Below are positions 22,489 to 34,400 of a DNA stretch of 64,000 nt, one piece after another. The stretch comes from Hofstenia miamia. Its lineage: Eukaryota > Xenacoelomorpha > Acoela > Hofsteniidae. Within the stretch, counting starts at the first letter, position 1; each line of letters starts with the position of its first letter. Made by a program: the position numbers and the translations under genes. The notes under the pieces are model-generated. The model was given only the letters and a program-made list of their open reading frames with translations. It had not been told where the DNA came from and ran no database searches. The DNA lies in the NCBI GenBank assembly GCA_900660155.1, contig CABFPE010000115.1, forward strand, positions 1,358,165 to 1,422,164, read 5' to 3'.

Positions 22489-25400
22489 GCACGCTAAGTA
22501 ATGTCTGATATAAAGTGAAACTTTTCGTAATTTTGCAATCATTGTTATAAATGTTTTAACATTTTATTATAACATTGAGCATTGCTCTCAGATAGTTGAA
22601 TATCATTAAGACTAACATTGTCTTTCATTTAATATGGTAGGTAATACACGTAGGAAAAATGGAACTTTTTGCATGTATCGTCTTATTAATCACACTGATT
22701 CTCTGAAAACAAGATGCTGTTATGCTTAAAACATGACTTCATGTTCAGTAAATTCAGGAGTTTTATATATAAATTTATCTTTTGTAGACTTTTATAATAG
22801 TTCAATTGAAATGTGGTTCTTTGATATCGAAATCAACGTGAACCTTCTTCTATATCAATCTAGTCCATTCAATATAATGTTTTGTATACTTGTAAAGCTA
22901 TTGATTTTTTAATCTACGCAGTTGCATTCTAGTTTTTTGATTTTTAATTGTTCACTATTTAGAAATTAAGTTCAGGAAAATCCTTGAAAATGAGTCATAT
23001 AACAAGCAGCAATCTTTCACATCTCACTGCCGTTATTGAAGCCGCGAAGTCATTCAGTGGAGTAATTAAGCTGTTTCAGGTTTTCGTTATAAAGAGCTTG
23101 CCGCCACCAACTGTTAGTTTTTCTATTTTTTAGATAATATTATCCCTTGATATAGAACCAAATCCAAGTAGATCTAATCGCAAATGAGGGTCGTATGTGG
23201 GTTAAGGTGATTGCGAGAAAACCAGATGCCTTATTGAATATGTGGAATGGAGGTAAGTTAAAATTTGCTATTTTACCTGGTTTGGAACCCATTTGCCTTG
23301 TTTGTTTCGAAATATTGTTTAGTTTTGTTCTTCTGCCTACTTTTAGTAACACATTATCGATCATTGGTTTCATACTGGTCATGAATTTGTTGCTTTAGAA
23401 TGTGAATACAAGAACCGTACACTAGAAGATCAGATCGAAATAGTAAGAGAACTCTGTGAAGAAAACCCCGTAAACTACACACCACCAACTTTTGCTATTT
23501 ACGCAGCCAATGGAATGCATCAATCAATGGCAGGTTCTCTTTACTTTTTGCGCATTATTCTTTGTCCTCGTTAATTTTTCGATGCGATTTAAATGCTTTT
23601 TCATTTTTAAATCTTGATAATATTTGATTTTCGCATGTCTATTTTTGAAATTTTTCTCTACATGATAAACACCAAAAAATTTTACTATCAAAATTTTCGC
23701 ATGATTTTATTTTTAATATCAAACAAATGAACTGCTAGTAAATTCAAATTCCATATTTTTAATGCCTTTTTGAAAAATTAGTTGACATGCAAAATATTCT
23801 TTTGCTAATATCCAAATATCTCGTAATAAGCCATTGAATCGCCTAAGACCTCATTGGCTGGACAAAAAATTCAGTTTAATGATGTTGGTTTGTATCGCTT
23901 TGTTTAACAATGCTTACAGATTTTTGATGAAGTTTACTTTGCAATTGTTCAGTTGCCTAGAATTTATTTCAATTTCTTATGTTTCTTGAAAAAAGATTTA
24001 AACTCTATTAATGATATTCAAATTTGAAGGCACCACGTAACAGGGAAGTGTTTCTCCTGTCATTTTTGTTTTTTAACCGCCATCTTTGAATTTTCGCACC
24101 GCTACATGGGTTTGATTGGGTAATCTACATAAAATGAAACTGTCAAGGTTACTTGTTGGTACCATTGGCTTTCGAATTTTCTGATTTCCTGAACCTTATG
24201 TTTGAAGAGAATTTAAATCTTATTTAAAAAATTTTAATTTTGTCAAGTACCTCACACACACAGTAACACTAGTACAAATTTCCAACATTACGTTCAGCGC
24301 ATTCACCAAATGATGTATCCATAAATATCAATTTCCTAATTTCATAATAGGCGTGCAGACAAATGTCAAACAAACGGTTTCTTCTTTTTAAAGAGCATAG
24401 CTGACAGTTGCTCAACTTAGGTCTCCTGAGCCCAACTTAGCTCGCGAGTGACTTTTAATATGCTCTAAGGAAGTTCCTATTAATAGAATCTCACAACATA
24501 AATCACTAAAAAAAACCATGTAGAAGCTGTGCGTGGTCTTTATTGAAAATGAACTTGTCTATAGCTGGTGTATCGGGATGACTTTTGTGCATACAAAACC
24601 ATTTGGCTGTCCTCCTATCCACTTCCTTTTCAGTGGAAGAGGACACAAACTAATTGTGTACAGTGTATTTTCGCATCGCAGGGTCTCTTTTTATGTCATG
24701 TAATTGAATTTGCTTTGAACTCCTTTTTAGGATAAATTAATTCCATACTTCATAGAAAGGCAATTAAGCCTTTCTATGAAGTATGGAATTAATTTTTTAT
24801 GATAGATAACAAACATGTTTGATTTTCTTCAAACACAATCGTGAGATGGGGAAGTAAATTGTTCTTAGTGTTTATTATCTCAACCGTACGACATATAAAG
24901 AAATGATGCAAAGCACTATTCAGTTTAACTAACAGGAAAATTGATTATATAAAATGTGACTCGGAAGGTTAATCTGAAATGTATAAATTGAGCAGTAAAA
25001 AGTGATTTCATTAGTAATGACATTTCAAGTTTAGCGGAAGTCTAAAAACATGTTTTTTGTGTATACGTGCTTGGATTCCATTTGTGCACGCACTTTACAC
25101 TCACGGAAAAGACTGGCCCAGTACCAGTTTGGAGTTTTGCACCCCTGAGATAGGCAATGCGAAAATATATTTTTTCTGTACGAAAATTTTTGGAATGCAA
25201 TTAACTTTGGTACATATTATTTCATATGGAACAGTTGTAAATGACTTGTTTATTTCACATCAAAAACTGTTACATATTTAGAAGAAATCGAAGAAATGGA
25301 TGTATTAGTCTTAGGAACTGTAATAGGTGAAAATGGAGAAAACGACTTACGAACTCCTGCTGCCGAAAGCATGCAAATTTCTACAATTTACTCAACAATC

Positions 25401-28400
25401 AATCCCACATATCTACATTCTGCCACCACAGTAAACCTGGATGTTACGTCCGCGTTGACACTGTTGTCTAATGTCACGCATGGAAAGTGTGGTTATAAAT
25501 TTCTCACAGACGTTCTCTCTGAGCAGGCTGCTGAAGAACGGTCAGCTCCCGGGGAATTATGGAAAGATCTATGCAAATTTTTGGACGGTAAATGCATTAT
25601 TTAATAAGTTTTTCGAATATTTGTATTATTGTTTTTTCGGTTTCTGAAAATCAGTTTTCGCTTCATTTATGATGACTTCTGGTTTAGTTTCTAAGTTTGC
25701 CATTGAAAAGTAAAAAATAGTCATTTTATTTTATTTTTCAAATTATATAAATTATTTTTCTCGAGTGGACATATTTTCAACAATTGTGTTTGAGAAAGAA
25801 TAATTTTTTGAATTGACACAATTAATAATTGGTCTCACGTTTGGGACCTGATCAATGAAAAGGCCAAAATTTTTCTTAGTACATTGTTTTTATTGTGCTT
25901 GTATTTAGGAAAAAAAATAATTATTTGTCAGACTGCTTTAAACGACTTTGAAAAAATTCTTCACACCGTTGGCGGTCCCAGTGAAAAGAAAAGAGCGGAA
26001 GTTTTAATGAAACGTGTTACCGCCGTTGAAGACCAGTCCACTGAACGCATTGCCAATCTCACGCGATCAGCTGTAATTAAACGGCGATCAATCGTAATCA
26101 TTTTAATTTTCAAAATTCTATTTTTACACATAATGTGTTATCCATTTTAAATTTTCAAAGAATAATTTTTTTTGAATGCATGTTTAAGTTTTTCATTAAA
26201 TTGAATTGGTTGGTTTTAATTAACACTTTTCCAAGTTGTTAGTGTATATTATCAATATATTTCTTAAGCATCTTAAATATTTTTATCATATGGAAATATT
26301 TCGGAAGCATAAAAGCTGCTTATTTCCTCCAAAATTGAACATATTATTAAATTTGATATTGACAAACTTATTGGTGAATATACTCTCATTTAATGGTAAA
26401 TCTTTGTGCTAAATATATATTTCGGTGCCTCAAATACTTGGAAGTATTTTCTATTATTCGGTAACAATTCTGGTTTGTTAGGCCACGGTTAGACTACGTG
26501 ATTGGTAGCAAGAAAAGAAACAAAATCACGTCGAAACGCCAATTATCTTGGCGTTTCGACGTGATTTTGTTTCTTTTCTTGCTACCAATCACGTAGTCTA
26601 ACCGTGGCCTTAAGAACATCAAATTCTCCTCATAGCTAACATTAACATGATCCGGTTTCTGGAAAAAGGTGCGTACTAGTATTTTCGAATGCGGACTGCA
26701 TTCAATAGCGTACACAGGGGGGACATGGTGGAATTTCCCCCCGTCAGGTTTCCAAATTTGATTTTGACTGGATAAATCAAAAAATTTTTCGTAAAAACTT
26801 GAAAAATGTAAAATCTAGGATTGTTAAATCCATTTTTAGGGTCTATTTTCTCCATATTTTCAAAAATTTTCGCGGGGCTTTGGCCCTGCATTGAGTAATG
26901 ACAATGATGTCCCCCCGTCAGAAAATCCTGCGTACGCCCCTGTCCATAATCTAAGTGAAACATTTTCATTTTATTTATTCTTTTATGTTTAATACAATTT
27001 TTTTATATTTATTTCGAATACGGGTAGGATGATGTATAAACATTTCAGTGTAGATCAGTGAAGTCAAAATATATTCTTAGAAACTCTTGACCCGCGCTTT
27101 GTGACAGACTGAAACCTACCTTAACATTTTAGGTTATTTCAACTGGTTATTAGTGGTTCAAATTGCATCAAGAACTACTTCAACAATTTTATATTTTCCT
27201 TATCTACAAATATTTGCCAATTGTAAAAAATACGCAAACTATTATGAACAATGCTATCACATTATATACAATATATTATGAAGTTATGATAGAAGGGAAA
27301 TACCTGTTTTAAGTTATGTGATTGTGAAAGGCAATTGAAATTAAAATTGAAAATTACAAATTTTGCTTGAATATGTAGTAATTTCATCAATTAATTAAGG
27401 TTGAGGAATGAATGATTGCTTTTGAGTAGGAAAATCAGCAGGATTGTTCTCCAATGCCATGCAAGTTAAGGACTTTAGTAGTATTTGTTAACCGATATCA
27501 AGAAGACGAAACCATATTTCTTGTGGTGGTTTGCACCTCGACTCGTTGCTGTGCTAAGGCTTCGAAATCGATGAATTAGACATTTCAGATAAAGTATTCA
27601 TTAAGATCCGGTGTAAATATTAAAACACTTTCTTTTTGAATCACCAGACAAGATCTTGCGTGGCAATATATTTTAAAAATTAGGCCATTTGTGAAGATGT
27701 AAGAGTCCTATGCAACACATCCTAGCGACCTGCTGTTGGCAATGACGGAAATTAACTTCCATCACTTCATTGTGTTAACTTATGCACTATTTAGTAATCA
27801 GCTGTTCATTACATTTTCGTGTAAACATTTTTTGACATGTTAGCTTTCTGTATGCAGCTGTAATCGTATTAGCTTATATACATATATTTATACATTTTAT
27901 AGTGTTATGTAATTTTGCAATTCAATTATGTTGTTGCATTATGGAATATTTTAGGCCATCTTTGGATGTGGTGACTATCATCAAGCAGTAACACTCACAG
28001 CAAATTATGGATTTGTACGCGCTTTGTCACAACAGGTATGATTATACCAGAATCATGTATAATATGTTATTCCAACAGCAAATAATGGTAATCTAGTGAC
28101 GTGTCAGTTTCTAACAAATATGGCCAAAAGAAATGCATCACCAACGCTATATAAAATCGTGTTAAAATCACATTAGAGCTACATTAAAACTATACAATTT
28201 TATTAGGCCGTCAACATAATGTTTCTTAACATTATATTTAATTAAAATTTATGCAAAGACTCTTATTCTAAAGCATTATGGACAACTCTAAGTTATTTGG
28301 ACAGCAAAATCAAAATCACCCATTCCATGTTGAGGCGAATTTTTTAAATTTTCTGCTATAAATTTGTTGACCAAGCTATCACATATTTTTTAACCGTTAT

Positions 28401-31400
28401 CTGCTTCGTGTGACTTTAAAGTTTGAAATCATTTGTCCGTATTTTGGAATGTTGTTTAGTCAGGCCTATTTAAGAATCTAGAAATCTGTAGATATGGATG
28501 TTTATCAAGATTTATGCTAAAATACATTCTTGTGCCGGGTATACTTTTAAATATGAACTACTTTTCAATGAATAATCTTACTTTTTCAAAACTTTCATTT
28601 TTTTTAGGAAATCACAAATTTTCAACATTCCTCTCTTAACTAAACACAGTAATCTATTTGCTTAATTTTTCAGTTTACCAGGCAACTATATCAACAATTT
28701 TTAAGATTTTTAACATATTTTCATGAAAGTTACAATAATGCTATAATTTATAACAATGTGAGCAGTCCAATCGATAAATCGTTAAATCCTGTTAAACTCA
28801 ATTTTTTTATTTGAATTAAGTGTTAAGAACACATACAATACAAAAACACATTTCTTGATTACTTTGTCCTACTTTCAACAGTCCTCCTGTATTAACGATT
28901 TCATTAGTTGTAGATCCAGCTTCTCATTCTAAGCCTGATTGTAAAATTCTTCATTAAATGCTGCTGCTGCTAATGTGTTATATTCAGTTCCCTATAAGTT
29001 TCTGGAAGAGCAGACTCATCGCAATTCAGTAACGCATCACATTCACATGTCGAATGTTCAAATAAACCCCTTTTGCCGAAACGATCTGCATTAGTAAGCA
29101 TTGTCGTCTTCAGCGATTAGATTTTCTAGCCGAGCTCTTTGAAAATATCGGTAACACTTCCATACCCAAGAGCAAATACTTATAGATAAACAACAAACAA
29201 CATCACGGTTGTTATTTACTTTATCATTATAACTTTAGTACAATACCATACACACTAAGAAATAAGGCCTCCTAGGAATGCTAATAAGAAACTACTTAAA
29301 GAATTTTGTTAAAAAAACGAATCTGCTCATCTTAATTTGAGTGAATTGTATTATATGTGTAGTTTTTATAGTAACTTGTCAACACTTTTAACACAATAGT
29401 GTAAAAACAAACATTTTCATTTTGGCCAAAACAAGTTTGGATGTAGGAAAAATAATTCTTTTAATTAAATTGGTGGCTAATTTCGCCCTGTTATATATTA
29501 TTTTATCATATTAAACTTTGTACACAATCCAGTAGAAGTTTTCGGAATTTGCAAACATAAATTCAATTGGTGAAATCCAGTTTGATCTTGAATAGATGCA
29601 GTGTCAATGGACAATACCATTCTCGTATTTAGCTCTTTAAACATTACAGATGAATGTGTTACACTTAGCTTGCTTTGGTCAGATAACCTTTGAACGAATA
29701 ATTCTGTAATTATCGATTAGTATGATGCCGATCTTGCGTGAAAAATTTCCAGTTCACTCATTATTCAAAAGTTGTCTCTTTAAGGGAATTATCGCAGTGA
29801 TATGCATCAATTTTAAATCAACCAAGAAGAAAGCAACCACCAAAGTTTGATTGTTTATAATCAATTTCCGATCAGTAGGTAGTAATTTATAAAATTTCGC
29901 AAGCAAAAGTATACAAAGACACATTTGCTGCGGAGTCTTATATATTTTTTCAGGACGTAGGATTTAATTATGTCCCCACTGCCTCCAAACTAATGTAAAT
30001 TCTGCAAGTGATATAAGGGAAGAATTGAAAAAATGTCAAGATGCCTTACCTCGCGCATGTTTCCATTTTTGATATAAAGCTTTCAGAATAGTTTTCTTTC
30101 CTTAAAATATTTCTTAAAAACGCTGTGATTCCGTGTAATTTTAAATTCTACCTATATTGTTTCGAATCCATTTTCCTTTATGCAAGGAGTCTTTAAGAAA
30201 GTTATGCACAGATATACATGTTATCCTTTTATTGTAGTTAGTTTTCCTATTGATAATCGAGCAGGTGCGTTGCACAGTGGAAAACTCCGAAATAATTGAG
30301 TTAGCATGCGATTGTGAACTTAGCTTGTGATTTCTTTCTTACTAACGAATTGTTCGCTTTTGTGTCCATGATTTATGGAGAATCGTGTTTTTGGATAGCG
30401 GTTGCTGTGATATCTTGCTCAACAGATTTATTTAATCTTAATTATTTTTGCATGTCATATGATGAATTGTAGAGCCTGCATTTTTCTAAATATTTGGATT
30501 CAAAATATGCATAACATAGTTTTACCTCTTTTATAGTGTTGTCCATAGGAATGTTTTTTCCATGGGAGTTGATAGTTAATATTGTAAAACATATTTAAAG
30601 TTAAAATTATTATGATCAATGCATTTTGTCGTTTTCACGTCTCTTTGTACATGTAGTCTTATTTAATAGAGATTAAACCTAAACTTTCAAAAATTTAATA
30701 ATTTTAATTGAACTGTATTCCATATTCATATTATAATGGGAATCCTGTGGGATGGGATGGGATGTACTACTATATACATAAATTTTGATGGGATGCGATG
30801 CGACAGAAAAGTGTGTCACATGGACAAGGCTGCTCTTTTATATTAGGTATATATCAGGTGATACGAAACCAAACCCTGGCGGTCGAACATTTTTTTATGG
30901 ATTTAATGGGGTGGGATATTTTACAAGCATGCTGTTTATCCATGCTGAAATTTTGTCAGTATGTATAATTTGCTATGATTTATAAGAATTTATAAAATCG
31001 AAAACAAGTAGTCTGAAGGTGTTTTAATGAATTATCATTATATATAAGTTCTAACATAAACAAAGTTGTAAAATATTGAAATTTATCTTTAGATTTTTTA
31101 TGAGAAACTGAAGAAAGTTTATTTTATATTATATACATATATATAATATTATAATGACGCCCTCCATCAAGAACCTTAACGAATTATTTGTTAGGGGAGC
31201 ATTGTGAAAACCAAAACCACAAACTTTAAGGGAAAGTAGTAACCAGGGTAATTTTTTGTTGTACGAAAATTCAAAAGTTAAAATTATTTTTACGAAAAAT
31301 CGTTTTTATTTTGGCATGCAATAAAATCTCGGCAAATATATTGTAGTTTTCAATATTACCTATCAAAAAGGGTCTGTCTACAGTGTAGACTGTTTTTAGC

Positions 31401-34400
31401 ATCGCTAAATCTGCGCTCTTTGCTTAATGATGCCACCCGGGCATTTTGTGTAAAGCACTGAACTTATGTCACTTTTTGCCATATCATGATTCTTTCATTT
31501 CGATTGGTCACGGACGACAATAATCCACAAGAATCCTTCTCCAAATTAATTTTATTCAAATTTTCACAGTTTGTATATTTGCATTGTCGATGCATTGCTT
31601 TATATTGTACAGTTTTTCAAGAAAATGTTGGTCTCCAATAAGAATATTGACGAATTTTTAAGATTTTAAATCTGTTGTGTCAAAAACGCAAAGCATGTTT
31701 AGTTTCCTTCTGATTAGATTTCTCTGCTAGATTCTTAATACGCTCATGATTAGGAAGCGGGGAGACGATATGATTAAAAATGGTTGATGTCGTTGTGAGT
31801 TACGGATTTTGTATAGGTGTTTGTTGACAATACCTTTTTTATTTTACTAACACAATCTTCACTAATAATTTTGGAACTACTAGTCGCACTAGGATGAGCT
31901 GCAACAGCTCGAAACAAGCTGCCATTGTTAAAACGTCGTTGATTCTACGTATATTCCGTCAAATACAATATGACATGCACGATTTTCTTTAGACATGATT
32001 GATAAATGATTTAGCTGTCTTCTACTTTGCTAAGATGCTCGTTAGACCTCGTGACAAACGCAAGGATGCTAATTTTATTAATATCCAGCTCCAAACAATG
32101 AGTATAGTGAAAATGAAGTTACAATATGAATACCTACAAAGTATGCAATTCTTTGAACGGTGATTAGTTTTTTTCGCATTAAAAACTCGCTTTTTTATCG
32201 AAATCAGATTTTCACAGAACACTTAGTTCTTCATCCGATTTGTTCGTTTTTGTGATTTTCGATCCATACAAGAATTTTTAACTCCAAAAACAAGTGTGTT
32301 GCCCCAAGGTGGTGGCGTAGAAGAAATCTACTCCAGCATCTCCTTTTCGGCTTTTGAGTTTTAACATGCTGAATTATTTGCCAAAGCTTAGAATTCTTTT
32401 TTCTTATTATACAGAGTTTAAGTGCATTCAGCTTGCCTATTCCATTTCACATTTTAATAATAATGCAAACAATATCTATAGAATTAAACATCCAATCAAA
32501 TACGTTTTTAATTTTAATGTTTTGAATCAGTAATTGAGGTGTTGATTATAAATTTCCCAGTTATAGAAAAACACAATTCCTGTTAAACTTAATTGCTGAA
32601 TAAACAACTGGCCTTGCATCAAAAAGATGCTCGTCTGAACGCACATCGTTCAAATTAGCATACATCAAAAAGACGCTCGTCTGAACGCTCTTCAATTTTG
32701 ATATGCGCATCAAGAAAGCATACATCAAAAAGATGCTCGTCTGAACGCACTTCCATCCAAAGATGCCATCAAAAGGTTCTCGTCTCAACACACCTTTAGA
32801 ATGAATTGCTCGCAGTAATTCTAAGTGTTGTGATAATATTGCCCAAATTGTGCCCAATTGAGATTTGATAGTGTGGTTATTGTTTATAGCTAAATATCAT
32901 GTTGCAAACGGACACCATAAATTCAATCGCACGAAACAGGTTTTTTATGATATCTTGAATTTCATGGATATCCCAATACGTTTTTTAGATCGGAGTAACA
33001 TTTTAAAATCATTTTGAAGACCGACCAATTATTACTTCTATTCTCAACAATTTCTTTAAGTTCAATTTGTTTACAAGTTTTTTAAAATATGTTTTGTTCT
33101 TAACTCGCTTAAGGTGCGTTCAGACGAGAACCTTTTGATGTCTATCATTTGATATACGTCAAAAAGATGCTCGTCTGAACGTACATCGTTCAAATTGACG
33201 CACAATCAGCTTGCATCTTTTTGACGTAGTTCAAAAGATTCTCGTCTGAACGCACATTATTCATTTGAACGATCAGTAATTAACGACTTTGTTTTGGGGA
33301 CAGATTGTCTCAAGTAGCCGTGAGTCTTAAAATACGAGGATTTTAAAGATCAACAATTTTAACTTCAAAATGAACCCTGACGATATTGAATTTAAATGTT
33401 CCAATTTTTTTAACAAAAGGCAGTTATTCCTTTCAATGAATCTATATTGATTTTTCACAAATTATGCTACTGAATTGCCAATATATTTTTCATTCGTGTA
33501 GAACTAAAATTCTTATTTGTTTTGAAATTAAATTATATTAATCAGTTGTATAATTACATTAAACAAGTAATTTCGTTTGTTTGAACTATCAGTAAATAAC
33601 TACTTGGTCTTGTTGGCAATATTATATAAATTAACATTTTTTAAATAAAAAATTTAGCCTCCGTGATTTACAATATATCAAAATGGTAATTGCATAGCTG
33701 TGTTATTTATAGTAATTAGAAAACACGAATCAATAGAGTTGCCAAACTTGTATAGGCTTCACCTAAATTGGTGCATCCATTCTTAGAAAATTTTTATATA
33801 AAAGAGGATCCTTAATTTTTAACTCCGAAAGCAAGTGTGTTGCCCCAAGGTGGTGGCGTAGAAGAAATCTTCGACTCCAGCATTTCCTTTTCGGCTGTTG
33901 AGTTTTAACATGCTGAATTATTTGCCAAAGCTTAGAATTCTTTTTTCTTATTATACAGAGTTTAAGTGCATTCAGCTTGCCTATTCCATTTCACATTTTA
34001 ATAATAATGCAAACAATATCTATAGAATTAAACATCCAATCAAATACGTTTTTAATTTTAATGTTTTGAATCAGTAATTGAGGTGTTGATTATAAATTTC
34101 CCAGTTATAGAAAAACACAATTCCTGTTAAACTTAATTGCTGAATAAACAACTGGCCTTGCATCAAAAAGATGCTCGTCTGAACGCACATCGTTCAAATT
34201 AGCATACATCAAAAAGACGCTCGTCTGAACGCACTTCCATCAAAAGATGCGCATCAAAAGGTTCTTGTCTGAACGCACCTTTACGGCCATAATTAAATTA
34301 CCAAAGCACGCAAAAGACTATTCTAGATTGTGTGCACACTCTATGAAGTTTATTAATTACTTTTGAATGAATACGCAGTGTTTTGATGAATTACTGTAAT

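Noticed and set aside
23134-23185. The reading LSLDIEPNPSRSN looks like a LINE 2A-type motif
   Set aside because: It is out of frame with C7orf25-like exon 3. The conserved VDLIANEG frame explains the same bases, so the likeness is taken as chance.
24600-24655. GTCCTCCTATCCACT...AGTGGAAGAGGAC stem
   Set aside because: The stem is short and interrupted; it is not distinguishable from background.
32617-32798. Regular repeat units considered as a CRISPR array
   Set aside because: Units are irregular in spacing and orientation, and they lie in an animal intron as a transposon-like family.
32561-32857. - strand frame with repeated SVQTSVFLMYA
   Set aside because: The repetition simply mirrors the DNA repeat units; there is no sign of selection on the protein.
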